Assembly (NCBI RefSeq): GCF_010389155.1
Contig: NC_057769.1
Coordinates: forward strand, 6,262,735-6,326,734
Reading direction: 5' to 3'
DNA: 64,000 nucleotides
Source of the DNA: Erigeron canadensis
Lineage: Eukaryota; Streptophyta; Magnoliopsida; Asterales; Asteraceae
The position numbers and the translations under genes were made by a program. Numbering within the stretch: the stretch's first letter is position 1; every line of letters starts with the position of its first letter. Below are positions 9,792 to 22,117 of this stretch, one piece after another. Under the pieces are notes generated by a model. It worked only from the letters and a program-made list of their open reading frames with translations, made no database searches and was not told the DNA's origin.

Positions 9792-12702
9792 AAATAAATT
9801 TTCATCGGCATTATCTATCAGTTCAATTTGGTCATTGGTTTCCTAACTTTCCCTACACCTTTTTATATTGGTTCGTTTACTTTTTATTTTTTTGTATTTT
9901 ATGTTTTGGTAATTTTAGCCGTTTTGACTTATCAGTTCCTTCACACGCGCATAATTTGGCTCTCTGTCAAGTATAAGAGGTGTCACAAGTCGAAAGCTCA
10001 TTGTTTCCAAAAATTCAAATTGTAATTCTTGTTATTACACTCTTACCCCTTATTATGCCTACTTGTGAATTGTTAAGGTGTATGTATAACATGATAAGTT
10101 GTACAAATAATTTTCTAGATATGTTTTGAATTGAATTTGCGTGAACTTTTAAAGAAAAAGTTATTACTAGATTTGTCAGTATTAACGATATCGAAACTTT
10201 TTTTATAAACGTATATAGTGAGTAAAAGAATACTAAATTTGTATGAATGTAGTTTGACTTTCTTTTATAAAAAGCAACACTATTTCATAATTTAAGAAAA
10301 TAAAATTTTTTATAACAAGTTTTCGATCAAATATGTGTTACTAAAATTATTTTTATCCACTTCATTATAATATATATTGGGCTTAGATGGGCTCTCTAGT
10401 GATCAAGTGATCCAACTTATTTATGAGCTACCAAACTATATTGGGTACTTGAGCTCTTGATCCGTAATTGGACCCTTTAATCAAAGTTAGTTTGGTTCTA
10501 TCACTTCATCATATTTACTGTAGATACGATGAAGTGATGAACCAAGCTATTATTAACTTTGATCAAAAGGTCCAATTACTAATTCCGTGACACACTACAC
10601 ACGACACAGACATTTCACATATATTTAATTCGTAAATAAATAGAATAAAAGAAAAACAATCAACGTACCTAATTCCGTGACTTAGAACGTATAGAGAAGT
10701 TATGATGTTACCCTTGTAAAACGATAAAAGATATTGTTTTCAAAAGAGCTTTTGACATTGTTCTAAAAAATAAGGATCGAACCTTTAATCTTTATTTTTA
10801 AAGTGATGACAATTTTTTGTTCATAATAGGACACGACGGAGCTAAAACTCTTTGGGCATATGAATTTGAATATTTTAAGTTGGTCAATTAAAAAGCCTTA
10901 AAACCATTCTAGGCCTGTGAACTAAAATTATAACTTATGAATTTGGCGATCAATGAGTAGTGTAACGAGCCAATCTTACTAATTGTTTGTCCTGACTCCC
11001 TGATAGTTACAACAAAACACGAAAAATGAGTCGATTACAACAAAAAATAAAAATTATCCACATAATGTACCTAGCTACACTCTTGATTCGACAAGTAATT
11101 TTCTTCAAGATTTAAAATTCAAAATGCCAATGTACTTTTATGAATGTATACAATTGTAAGTTGTAACATATGCATTTTTATTGATCAAAACATCTATCAA
11201 ACTTTTAAATATATTCATATATACACATCGTATTTTTTAATTTACATGAAACTTTCATATGTTATCAAAAAACGGCAACTTACTAGTATTGTTCAAATAT
11301 GGTCATTAAAACTAAAATATTCTAATCGTTATATTTGAATAGTTTAAAAAAATGATGCCATTAGTAATGACAAGTTTGATGATAATAACAAATTTGTATG
11401 ATGTTCATATTCTTTTTAGAGCAAAAAGTGTTAGATATAAATGATTCGAATTGCAACAATGACATCTAAGGTGAACAATATGCTGGAAGTTAGACCCCGC
11501 ACACTTTTGCAGAAAAAAAAATGATAACACATATGCCTACACGCTCAAAAGTTAGAACCTTGAAACCATAAGGAATCAAGGTTCGATCAAAGGTCTCCAA
11601 ACCAACATCCCCTCCGTCAGGTCCCTCAAATAGGGCCTCAGCTGGCTACTTGATCTAAGACCAAGTGGTTTGTATGATATTTATATGTAAACACATATTG
11701 AAAGTTTATAAATACTTTGATCAATAAAAAAAATAAATGACACAAACTGGATATTTTTATAAAAGTATGTTGAGCTTAAGGTCTTTTTTTCAATCTTTAC
11801 TTTTATCCCTAATAAAATAAAAAAATTTAAAATTTTTTTTTAGCTTTTAAAATACCTAAATAACTCTTAAACTTTTTACTTTTTCTCAACCCACACATTT
11901 GATTTACCTGATATACCCCGCAAATATTTTTTAATCTCTATCTACCCACCTAATATATGTATAATATTTTTAATGAAATTATTTTAAAACATAAATCTCG
12001 TTTAATTTTTAAAATAACTACATTAATTTTTTTACATCATTTTACATTAATAAAAACACCGTTATCGTCGCCACCCTCACTTGTTGTTGTCATCACCGCT
12101 GCATTGAGCGAGTACCTCTATAATATATATGTATGTGTGATCAAAATTTATTTAATTTAAAACTATCAATAATGAGTTTAGTTATATACGTATCAAAATG
12201 TAAGCATGTGCCTCACTAGCCACTACCCATTATCTCCGTCTCTCACTCTCTCTACAATTATGCAAATCTTATTGGTGATGGGTAGGAAGTTAATCGTGTA
12301 TCTTTTGTGGTACCCCATGTGATCCTAAGTGCATTTTCCATTGATCAATATTTGCATAATCTAATAAACTATATCTACCAAGTGCTTAAGTGCTTGTTTG
12401 TTTATTTAGTCATTAAATAACTGAATTTAGAAAGTGATTGAATAAAAATAAGTCAATATAGTTGTTTTTTTACTTATTAAGTCAATAACAAACGTATTTG
12501 ATTGACTTCATGATTTAAGTCAATCAAAATTAAGTCATGACTTTTTAATTAAGACATTATCATATGCTACCTAAGTGTTGTACTAATTGTTTTATGATGT
12601 GAATTTGGTTATGTGCATAAATTTCAATAGAACAGTATAATTTACGTTTTATAACATGGTTTTATATTATCTTCATAATTAATATACAATTCTAATATCT
12701 AA
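9792..12702. other. Intergenic AT-rich stretch, no gene seen
   Basis: No open frame here has a recognisable domain, and the short ones are rich in Ile, Tyr and Phe as expected from AT-rich noncoding DNA. The only structured item is the foldback at 10464-10579. CTAATTCCGTGAC occurs twice, near 10579 and 10668. Confidence 0.6.
10464..10579. repeat. Long imperfect hairpin (foldback), about 55-bp arms
   Basis: The left arm starts GTAATTGGACC and includes ATCAAAGTTA, TTTGGTTC and ATCACTTCATC. The right arm is its reverse complement (GATGAAGTGAT, GAACCAA, TAACTTTGAT, GGTCCAATTAC). The loop is only a few bases around 10520. It could be a small palindromic MITE or a young miRNA-like foldback. No target-site duplication was found. 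Confidence 0.75.
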
Positions 12703-12807
12703 TCTATATCTAAATTATATTATAAAGCAAAAAGCTATTGTCTAAATTTTAAGTTTCAACATTTACTTTTCCAAAATGTTTCATCTATCAATTCTATATT
12801 TACCTAA

Positions 12808-13715
12808 GGCTATACGGTACAAGGCGTGAGAATGCTTTTCTTTTCCACTTTTTTGCTAGGGGAAGCCCTGGAAAGCCCAAAGAAGCCATGAATATTGGCC
12901 CAAGGGGCGCTATTGGTCTGCAACGTGAAATTTGAGACGCTTCATTCAAGACTCCAAAATAGTTGTTGTCAACTTGGCCAACCACCGAACGGCTATGATC
13001 TATGTTTGTTAATGTTTTTTTTTTCTTTTTAACCTTTTTTATTTCTTATATATACACATATTTCACAACCAATACATAACAAACTGTATATTATAAGTTC
13101 TTGATTTGTTGTATTTGACTCTTGCTCGCTGACCAACTCTTCTAACAAATAGAATACTACGTGTTACAAGAAAAAACTTCTTTATAGTCATCAATTACAC
13201 CTACAAGTCATGGTGATATGGTATAGTCCTTTTTATTGTGTTGTGTTATTGCATTTTAGCTTGAACTGCTAGTTAGGATGAGAAGCAGTGGCCTTGAATC
13301 AGTTACATATGATGGAGTAGCTTTTGGATATTCGGACATTTAAAAGTATATCGGGTTATTTTCTGTAACGAAATCGAGGAGATTTATCATAATCGCTACT
13401 CAAGCTTAAAATCTTTGTTTTTGTGTATATCTTGTTCCAAGCTTAAAAATACAAACGTTGGTTAAGTTGCAATACATAGTTCAAGCTTAAATATACAAAG
13501 ATAAAAACTCAAGGGTAAAGAATTGTAAGAAACAAAGTTTTATTAAACAAAACATAAACAAAAAATAAAAATACAAGTTTGGCCCACAAGAAGGGCTTCT
13601 TTTGAGAAGCCTTGCTCCAAGAGAAAATGAGAGGAAGCCCCTTGATGAGTGGATTGCCACTTGTCAAGAGATCCCCTATGAGGGGCTTCCTCATAAAGCC
13701 TTACTCCTATTAGTC
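12808..13715 (-). mobile_element. PIF/Harbinger-type element, copy 1
   Basis: It is flanked by TAA at 12805-12807 and 13716-13718. Ends are GGCTATACGGTACAAGGC and, reversed, GACTAATAGGAGTAAGGC. Its right 200 bp is the reverse complement of the left part of the element at 13854-14449 (shared GACAAGTG, CAATCCA, ATCAAGG, GGAGCAAGGCTTC). Its left 250 bp matches the reverse complement of that element's right part, so the two are the same family in opposite orientation. The middle (about 13090-13490) has no match to the sister. No intact transposase. Confidence 0.7.
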
Positions 13716-13853
13716 TAAAATAAATATATTACTCTATCTCTCTCCTCATCTCATCTCAACCAATCATTTTTTTCCCTCTCCTCCATAAATCATTTATTCC
13801 TCCAACTCATTCAAAATCTTTTATCTCAAAAAACATACATCGATAAACTATAA

Positions 13854-14449
13854 GGCTAAGCGGAGCAAGGCTTCCCCATAAAGCCCCTCCTAGAAGCATC
13901 TTTTGACAAGTGTCAATCCAGTCATCAAGGAGCTTTCTCCCATATTTACATGGAGCAAGGCTTCTTCATAATGCCCTTTTTGTGGGTCAAACATGTATTT
14001 TTTATTTTTTTGTTTTATGTTTTGTTTAACAAAACTTTCGACGGCATCATCATATTCGTCGGAGTCTATAGAATTAAAAGAAGATGACGATGATGAAGAT
14101 GAGAAAGAAATACTGGGATCCATAGATGAAAGGTAAGGTGAATAATTGTGTGTAAATTGTATAAAAATTTGTAAGAAAGAAAGATAGATAGATAGATAGT
14201 TGTAAAAATATGGTTGTGAAATAAATATGTGTATATATAGGAAATATGAGGGGTTAAATTGAAGAAAAAAAAACATTAAAAAGCATGTAGCCGTTTGGAA
14301 TCTTGCACAACGTTCCTTTTTTTTAAGCGTCTTGTACAACGTGCCTAGAGTATTTTTTTAATCAATAAAGCCCCTTGGGGCAATGTACGTGGCTTTATAA
14401 GGCTTCTTGACACAAAAAAAGGTAAAATAACGCCTTGCTCCGGATGGCC
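13854..14449 (-). mobile_element. PIF/Harbinger-type element, copy 2, with TAA target duplication
   Basis: TAA occurs on both sides (13851-13853, 14450-14452). Termini GGCTAAGCGGAGCAAGGC and, reversed, GGCCATCCGGAGCAAGGC match well. The neighbouring Helitron copy shows the same flank without the insertion and with a single TAA at about 14924. This is direct evidence for the boundaries and the 3-bp duplication typical of Harbinger elements. Confidence 0.85.
13966..14121 (-). pseudogene. 5' stub of a Harbinger transposase-like ORF
   Basis: From an ATG at 14121 the frame reads M-D-P-S-I-S-F, a run of eight Ser, then N-S-I-D-S-D-E-Y-D-D-A-V-E-S-F-V-K-Q. The Ser-rich head followed by an acidic D-E-Y-D patch resembles the N-terminus of plant Harbinger (ALP1-like) transposases. 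The conserved DDE region is missing, so this is an internal-deletion derivative. It runs into element sequence after about 50 residues. Confidence 0.45.
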
Positions 14450-14673
14450 TAAAAATTATATGGGTGTACTTAAAATTTCATGCTCTTTCAATAGAGATGT
14501 CATTCGATATACTTTCGACGAATTTTTAAATCCGAGGGCGGACGGCTAAGGCATTTGGCTATCACAATCTATGACCTATCAACTTCTATGACCAATCACA
14601 CTCTATGACTTATCACCCCACCATCTCACCGCCACTAACTCGACGGCCGCCGCAACGCGCGGGTACTGTACTA

Positions 14674-15104
14674 TCTTATAAAGGATTTTGTTCTTTTTTC
14701 AAATCTCAATTAAGTGATTGAACTATCTTACTTACCATTCTTTTTTATTCACTAATTTAAACATCTCTACCTAATATATCTATAATACCTTTAAATCTCA
14801 ACAATTCATTTTTCTCTCTCCTCAAATCTCAAACACTCATTTTTTTATTCTCCTCCATAAATTATTTTATTCCTCTAATTCATTCAAAATCTTTTATCTC
14901 AAAAACTGCATATCTATAAATTATAAAAATTGTATGGGTGTTCTTAAAATTTTATTCTCTTTCATTAGAGATGTCATTCGATATACTTTCGACGAAATTT
15001 TAAATCCGAGGGCAGAGCCCGTACGGTTAAGGCATTTGGCTATTATACTTTATGATTTGATCTATCACCCCTACCATCTCACCGCCACAACGCACAAACA
15101 CTAT
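14674..15104 (+). mobile_element. Second Helitron copy, holding an empty Harbinger site
   Basis: Shared blocks with the Helitron at 12703-14674 include CATTCAAAATCTTTTATCTC, TGTCATTCGATATACTTTCG, AAATCCGAGGGC and TAAGGCATTTGGCTAT. Tail is CACCGCCACAACGC then CTAT, a decayed CTRR end. At 14924-14926 a single TAA joins the two halves that are separated by 596 bp in the neighbour. The element starts where the first ends, so the two are head-to-tail. Confidence 0.5.
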
Positions 15105-15346
15105 CTGTTATATATTAAAATATATTGTGTGATCGCTTATCATACTATTTCTCAAAATTAGTAACACTGTAACACCCAATATGCATATTATTCTCTAGTC
15201 CGACTAAAATCAAATGAATAAGTATTATCACTGCCCACGGTAGCATAATGCCACTGCCCACACAATACAACGACTGTAAATCGATGGTAACTCGATGATT
15301 TTCTTTTAAAACTGTTGCATGTTATTTAATACCGATGAAGATAAAA

Positions 15347-15636
15347 GGGATAAATATCTGGGAATGTAATAAACTTTAAACGAATGTCTATAGTATGAAA
15401 TAAGTAAAGTTGTGTTAATCGTATCTAATCATCTTTAAATTATGTCTATTGTGTGTAAGAAAATGTATCCGGTTAATCAAAAACTAACAAGTGACAGCTA
15501 TATATGGTTGTCACGTATGCATTTTTACATAAAATGGACATAATTTAAAGAAGATTACATACAATGAACACAACTTTATTTATTTTATTTTATTGATATT
15601 CGTTCAAAGTTTGTTACATTCCAGGATACTTATCCT
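15347..15636. mobile_element. Mutator-type MITE 1 (290 bp)
   Basis: Left end GGGATAAATATCTGGGAATG and right end, reversed, AGGATAAGTATCCTGGAATG. The TIR continues through AAACTTTRAACGAATRTCWATA and on. Flanks AAGATAAAA (15338-15346) and ATGATAAAA (15637-15645) match at 8 of 9 bases, as expected of a 9-bp Mutator-family duplication. The core holds GTGACAGC...GGTTGTCAC. No coding capacity. Confidence 0.85.
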
Positions 15637-15740
15637 ATGATAAAATAATACAATTTAAACTATTAATAAAAATATTGTATGTATGTTTTAACTTATGAAA
15701 TCATACATGTATTATTATGAACATATTTGTAAGTGATTCT

Positions 15741-16031
15741 GGTAAACTTAAAAGTACTTAGACATATAACTAACTATAACTGAATGTCTATAGTAGGAAC
15801 GAATTAAGTTTTTGGACATTGTATGTTAACAACTTGATAATTGTCCATATTATGTAATATGACATACGTGGCAACCCATATGAACTACCACGTGCAGGTT
15901 TTTAATTGGTCGGCTCATGATTTGTATATTTTTACTAAGTTCTTAACACACAATATTCAATCTGATATTTAGTTCTCACTATAGACATAGACATTTGATC
16001 ATAATAAGTTACATTTCAACGCACTTAACCC
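15741..16031. mobile_element. Mutator-type MITE 2 (about 291 bp)
   Basis: Same family as the MITE 105 bp to its left. It shares CTGAATGTCTATAGTAGGAA in the left arm, a reversed right arm beginning GGGTTAAGTGCGTTGAAATG, and the core CATACGTGGCAACC. The left terminus is eroded and no target duplication survives. Contains a CACGTG near 15889. Confidence 0.65.
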
Positions 16032-18176
16032 ATTTTAAATATATATATCTTTCAAATTACACTTTATATTATCTAGGGACAATATGTGAATCTGAAAAAG
16101 TAAGAGGAAAAAGCCATAAGGCTAATGAATACTAGAAAAATACATGCTGACAATTTCTATTGATGATTTTTTTTCATATCAGTGTTGATTAAACTTCATA
16201 TGAACTATCATTTAAAATATTTTTGATAAATATATTATTATTTTTTAAAAAAAAAAAAAAAACCTACCATGCCATAATCTTAATATTGCAAATGTTTCCA
16301 TATATTTATAAAGTTCGCTTTTAATTTCAAATTTTTCCATGAACAATGTGGAATAGACTCATCTTTTTAACATAAGGTGAAAACACCAATGTTATACTGT
16401 GCTACATTAGTTTCAAGAAATTTGTAACACCCACTCATCTTTATATATATTCTTAATTTTTAAGACAAAATGCAAATGATTTATAATATAACCACTTATG
16501 CAATGTATGCGCCGATTAGTGGACATATGAACAAGATAGTTCGATTTTTACACTATTTGGTCACAAAGAAAAGATGTGAAAAGGATGGGGCCTTAAGCTT
16601 ATTTCTTTGTGTTTATTTAGTGATGTTTTCTACCATACATAGACCGATACACGTACACAAACACAAATATACTTATGATTTTATGAATTGAACATATACA
16701 TACATTAACATGTAGATACATCATACATATAATAATTTGGGTTAAACTAAATTGATATAGTTTTCTCTCTCTAATAATATGATGAAGAGAGGTAGAAGAT
16801 GGCTTTTTCACATGGGTAATAACCTTTTGATGCCCCAAAGTGACATACCACTCTCTCAAAGTTTACTATATAAAAATGAATCACATGTTAGCATGTGAGA
16901 TTATGCATTTACATGTATTCGCAACCATCAATAATTCATATCTTATGCCCATCACCATTTTCATATTTATTTCATATATGCCCTTTGCTTCAAGAATCCA
17001 TGCACTCTGCATTTATCTATATGTGCTGAACAATGTATATACAATATACAACTTTAATTTAAATAATTAAACATAGCTTTAGAAATTAAAGAACCTTAAC
17101 AATGAAAGTGAAATGTAAAGCTCATAAGTGTCATAAAAATACAAAATAGTAGAAATTGGGTCAAATTCAATTACACAAAGTTAAGCAATAAGCATCATTT
17201 AGTGATTGTTATAATCTAATTAAAAGAACAAACCACTAAAAAAAACTGATAACATTATGAGTATTGAGTATCATATATAACATATGTGCCTATGTGGGGT
17301 TTGGTATTGAGTATTTTTGACTCAAAAATCATGAATCTTTGTCATAACTTGGGATTTTAACCTAAAGAAACTTTTAGAATGTTTTTATTTTCTTAAATGA
17401 ATTAATGTGCTTAAGGATTCAACTTTTGTGTGTTGCTTTTGTTAGCTTAGATTGTGTTACACTTTTGTAACATGCCTTCACTTATAAGCAACTCCAAATA
17501 TACCCACAACGAGCCATCATTTTTAAAGCAAAAAAACAGAACATTGGCATTTAGTAAAAGAATTTATACATTTCATACTTACATTCTCAAAATCACATTT
17601 TTGTAATTAGATATGTTATTTATGCTTATTCAACCAAATTAACTAACAAATAACCAAAAATGGTCTTCCTCTATCAGTTATCAACATGATCTATCAACCA
17701 AAATTTATAAGTTGTAGTCTCACACTCTCAGTCTCACTGGAACAAATGTGTGGAGTGTGTATTTGTGATTGAAAACTTGTATGTATAAAGATAATGTATA
17801 TAAATATAAATGTAAAAATAAAATATATGTCACTAAGTTGACAAATGAAAGTAGCTAGGAAAGAAAACACATTCTCTCCCATGTTCATGTCGGATGATTA
17901 TTCAATCCTTCCAAAAATTTCCCAGTCTGTCCCATTACCTTCAAGATCTCAACCTCTTCTCTACTATTTATTAATTTTAATTTAATCTAATTAGAAAAGA
18001 TACAAAAATTTATAAATAATTACAAATCTTTCCCATGTTATCTGCTTAACTACCACTACTTACAAATAATAATATCACCACTTCACTACTTCCATTCCAA
18101 TCTTAATTAGATCCATAATAATGATCATAACTTAACACACAATTCTTTACAACAAACCAAACATAACAACAAAACA
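16032..18176. other. Intergenic region and MIK1-like upstream sequence
   Basis: No open frame of coding quality. The overlapping frames on both strands at 16470-17070 are rich in His, Tyr and Ile and have no domain. A 17-base A run lies at about 16246-16262. The last several hundred bases presumably hold the promoter and leader of the receptor kinase gene; CAAACATAACAACAAAACA directly precedes its ATG. No specific element could be assigned. Confidence 0.5.
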
Positions 18177-21100
18177 ATGATCATCTCCAAACAACATTTG
18201 TTTTTGTTGTTCTCAATATTCTCATTCTTATTCTTCTGTTCTTCAGTTTTTGCAAAGGTGGTGGAGGTGAATAATGAAGCTATGATCTTGTTATCGATCA
18301 AGTCACACCTTATCGATGCTCTAGACCAACTTAAAGACTGGAAGATCACTCAAGAACACAATGTACATTGTAATTGGACAGGAATTGTGTGTAATTCAAT
18401 GGGAAGAGTCGAAAAGCTTGACCTTTCACGACGAAATATAAGTGGGCGGGTTTCTGATGACATTCAAAGACTTGAAAGTCTTACTTCTATCAATCTATGT
18501 TGTAATGGGTTTGCTTCTCCATTGCCAAAGTCACTTGCAAATCTTACTTTGCTCGAGACGGTTGATTTGAGCCAGAATTACTTTGTTGATGTGTTTCCTA
18601 AAGGTTTAGGAATGGCGAGAGGGTTGACTATACTTAATGCCTCTAGTAACAACTTCTCGGGTGATATACCTGAGGATCTTGGGAATAATACGGTTCTTGA
18701 GACGTTGGATTTAAGAGGGAACTTCTTTGTTGGTTCAATTCCGGTGTCGTTCAGGAATCTAAAGAAGTTGAAGTTTCTTGGGCTTTCTGGGAATAATCTA
18801 ACAGGGGTGATACCGAAAGAAATTGGTGAGCTTTCGTCTTTAGAGAGCATTGTTCTTGGGTACAACGAATTTTCTGGTGGTATTCCGGCGGAGTTTGGGA
18901 AATTGTCGAATTTGAAGTATCTTGACTTGGCGTATGGTAATTTTGGGGGTTCGATTCCCAAGGAACTCGGGAATCTAAAGGCATTAGAAGCAATGTTCTT
19001 GTACAAGAACAATTTAGAAGGAAAGATTCCTTTGGAACTCGGGAAGTTGACTTCCCTGACTCAACTGGATCTCTCTGATAACATGTTATCTGGAGAGATT
19101 CCAGCCGAGATATCAGAATTGAAGAACTTACAGCTCTTCAATGTGATGTCCAACAGACTGACCGGTTCAGTCCCGCCTGGAATTAGTAACCTGAACCAGT
19201 TGGGAGTTCTCGAGTTGTGGAACAATTCTCTTTCTGGTTCTCTCCCAAACGATCTTGGACTTAATTCCCCCTTGGAATGGGTTGATGTATCGTCGAATTC
19301 CTTCACAGGAAGAATTCCTGACAGCATTTGTCATCAAGGTAATCTCACAAAACTGATTCTATTCAATAATAAGTTCTCGGGTCCAATTCCTATCGGTTTA
19401 TCAACTTGTAATTCATTAGTACGTGTTCGTATGCAAAACAACTTCCTTTCGGGGGTGATTCCTGTTGGATTTGGTAGTCTTTCAAAGCTTCAAAGGCTTG
19501 AATTGGCAAACAACAATCTAACGGGTCAAATCCCGAATGACATATCATTGTCTACTTCCCTTTCGTTCCTCGACTTCTCCAGAAACCAACTTCAGTCCTC
19601 ACTTCCTTCCTCAATTCTCTCTATTCCTAATCTTCAAAACTTCCTGGTTTCCGAAAACAAGCTGCTTGGGAAAATCCCAAATCAGTTCCAAGATTGCCCT
19701 TCTCTTTCAATCCTTGATCTTTCTTCAAACCAGTTCACTGGAACTGTTCCTTCTAGTATTGCCTCTTGCCAAAAGCTGGTCTACTTGAATCTCCGAGACA
19801 ACCAACTAACCGGAGAGATCCCAGTCCCAATTTCCATGATGGGCACCCTTGCAGTTCTTGATCTGTCAAACAACTCATTAACTGGTGGTATACCCGAAAA
19901 CTTTGGGAATTCTCCAGCACTGGAGTCACTTAATGTATCCTACAACAGACTTGAAGGTCCTGTCCCCGAAAATGGGATGCTTAGAACCATAAACCCGAGT
20001 GATCTAGTTGGAAATGCTGGTCTATGTGGTAATGTACTAGCTCCATGCACCGAAAACATGAGCAACAATTCGCGACACAAGCATTTACACACAAAACACA
20101 TGATCACCGGATGGGTTATTGGGTTGTCTGTTGTCTTAGCTGCTTTTATATTGGCTTTTGCGGGAAAAGCTCTTTATGACAAATGGTACACGAACGGAGG
20201 CTGTTTTGAAGAAAGATTCGAGATGGGGAAAGGAGAATGGCCGTGGCGACTAATGGCATTTCAAAAACTCAACTTTAGCAGCAATGACATTCTGAATTGT
20301 GTTAAGGAATCAAACGTCATCGGTATGGGAGCCACTGGAGTTGTCTACAAAGTCGAGATTCAACGCACAAACACTACTGTGGCGGTTAAAAAGCTATGGA
20401 GCACTAAAAACGACATCGAGCTTGGAAGCAGTGCAGGCGACTTCGATGGTGAAGTGAATGTACTTGGCAAGCTGAGGCACCGAAACATAGTCAGATTGTT
20501 GGGATATTTACACAACGATAAGAACGCAATGATAGTTTACGAGTATATGACAAATGGAAGTCTTGGTGAAGCGTTACACGGGCAAGGAAGGTTGCTGGTG
20601 GATTGGGTTTTGCGATATAATATTGCTGTTGGAGTGGCTCAGGGGTTGGCTTATCTGCACCACGATTGTCACCCAGCAGTGATCCACCGTGATGTGAAGC
20701 CTAATAACATTTTGCTGGATGGAAATCTGGAGGCCCGGATTGCTGACTTCGGGTTGGCAAAGATGATGGTGAAGAGGAACGAGACTGTGTCGATGGTTGC
20801 TGGATCTTATGGCTATATCGCCCCTGGTGAGTTATTATATTATCTTGTGATTCTCTGATCTGTGTTTTGAAACTGACTCTTCAAAAGTACAAAAATCACT
20901 TATTAAACACACAACTCATTATTTATCTTGATTACAGAATACGGATACACATTAAAGGTTGATGAGAAGAGTGATATATACAGCTACGGAGTGGTTCTGA
21001 TGGAACTCGTTACTGGAAAACATCCAATCGAACCTGAGTTTGGAGATTCAGTAGACATTGTCGAATGGGTTCGTCGAAAAATCAGAGAAAACAAACCGTT

Positions 21101-21359
21101 AACAGAAGTAGTAGATCAGAATGTAGGAAACTGCAAACATGTAGAAGAAGAGATGTTGTTAGTCCTCAGAATAGCCTTAATTTGTACGGCTAAGCTTCCG
21201 AAAGATAGGCCCTCCATGAGAGATGTTATAAGCATGCTTGAGGAGGCAAGACCGAGAAGAAAAAGTAGCAGTAACACCAACAATGGCGGATTAAATCCCG
21301 CAACTAATGATAAAGATAAACCTGTTTTTAGCACCTCGCCTGTAACTGACCTTTTGTAA
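18177..21359 (+). CDS. MIK1: LRR receptor-like kinase, MIK1/PXL2-type (LRR-XI)
   Basis: Two exons, 18177-20826 and 20938-21359, joined through a 111-bp intron inside the kinase domain (Y-I-A-P|E-Y-G-Y), give 1023 residues. Order: signal peptide (1-25), LRRNT with C-N-W-T-G-I-V-C (about 60-70), about 20 leucine-rich repeats to about 600, one membrane span (about 643-668), and a kinase domain with V-A-V-K-K (about 737), H-R-D (about 837) and D-F-G (about 857). All catalytic residues are present. The juxtamembrane [11 protein letters not shown] and C-terminal P-R-R-K-S-S-S-N are close to Arabidopsis MIK1 (PXL2, At4g28650), a plasma-membrane receptor reported in pollen-tube attraction and related to the TDIF receptor PXY. 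Orthology versus paralogy cannot be settled here. A kinase-less duplicate lies at 25261-25775. Confidence 0.93.
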
Positions 21360-21624
21360 ACAGGTTTGAACCATGAGAATAGTCCTGAAAAGAATTTGTG
21401 CATCGGTGGTGCGATTTTCTGTTAATTATGTGTAGAGATTATGCACATTTTGTAAGTTTTTGAGTCTGTTAATTATGTGTAGAAGTCGTTTCATTCTTAC
21501 TGAAAATAATGTAAACATACCACCTCATTCATATTGTAAAATGAGTTCAGATTTTATTCAAAATCAACAGTTACTTGAGCTTGTCTGATACATGTAAAGG
21601 TTGCAATTTCTAACAACTTACATA

Positions 21625-21742
21625 TATATATATATATAGGGTAACACTCCAGTGAGAACAGTCTTAAAATAAGAACGGTGAGAACACTTAAAAAACATCA
21701 TTTTGATGCATTACTAATATATATATATATATAAGTCGAACT
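21625..21742. repeat. AT microsatellites flanking a transposon-like end
   Basis: Two (TA)n runs (about 21622-21640 and 21717-21733) bracket a short segment starting GGGTAACACTCCAGTGAGAAC. GAGAAC and AAGAAC recur inside it (GTGAGAACA twice). The wording is that of a dispersed DNA-transposon terminus, but no second end was found. Confidence 0.4.
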
Positions 21743-22117
21743 AGATTGGTGGTTTATTACTAATGGGTTAAACGAGTTACGCTAAAAGAATTAATCACAC
21801 AGACCCTTTTGGCTCATACAAAATTGTACTCTTTTGACATGTAAGCGAATTGCCCGACCCGCCCATTTTGCCACCCAAGCTGCACATAATGGTTTTCTTA
21901 TATATCCGAACCTTGTTATCCATCTAGACTACATGAATATTTATTCATTGAATATACAGCATAATTACAAGATCAAAGAAATCAAAAATACCTCTTGAGT
22001 TTGTAACAGACTGTTGATTTAGAAAGGATACCCGAAAACCCAAAAGGATCAATGACCCATTAGAAAGAACTTTTGAGTTCTCATCCAATCAGAAGGTAGA
22101 ATGAAGTACACATAATA

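Larger units (their letters stand above)
12703..14674 (+). mobile_element. Non-autonomous Helitron split by two Harbinger insertions
   Basis: The left end A|TCTATATCTAAATTATATT resembles other Helitron 5' ends in the window, and the right end has the GC-rich hairpin tail CGCAACGCGCGGGTACTGTA before a degraded CTAT (CTRR expected). Removing the Harbinger elements at 12808-13715 and 13854-14449 leaves about 460 bp. That remainder aligns with the adjacent copy at 14674-15104. Confidence 0.5.

Noticed and set aside
16470..17070. Overlapping frames on both strands
   Set aside because: His, Tyr and Ile-rich translations of AT-rich DNA, with no domain, splice context or start context.
18578..19327. 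Antisense frames opposite the receptor kinase
   Set aside because: They are shadows of the LRR coding pattern on the opposite strand.
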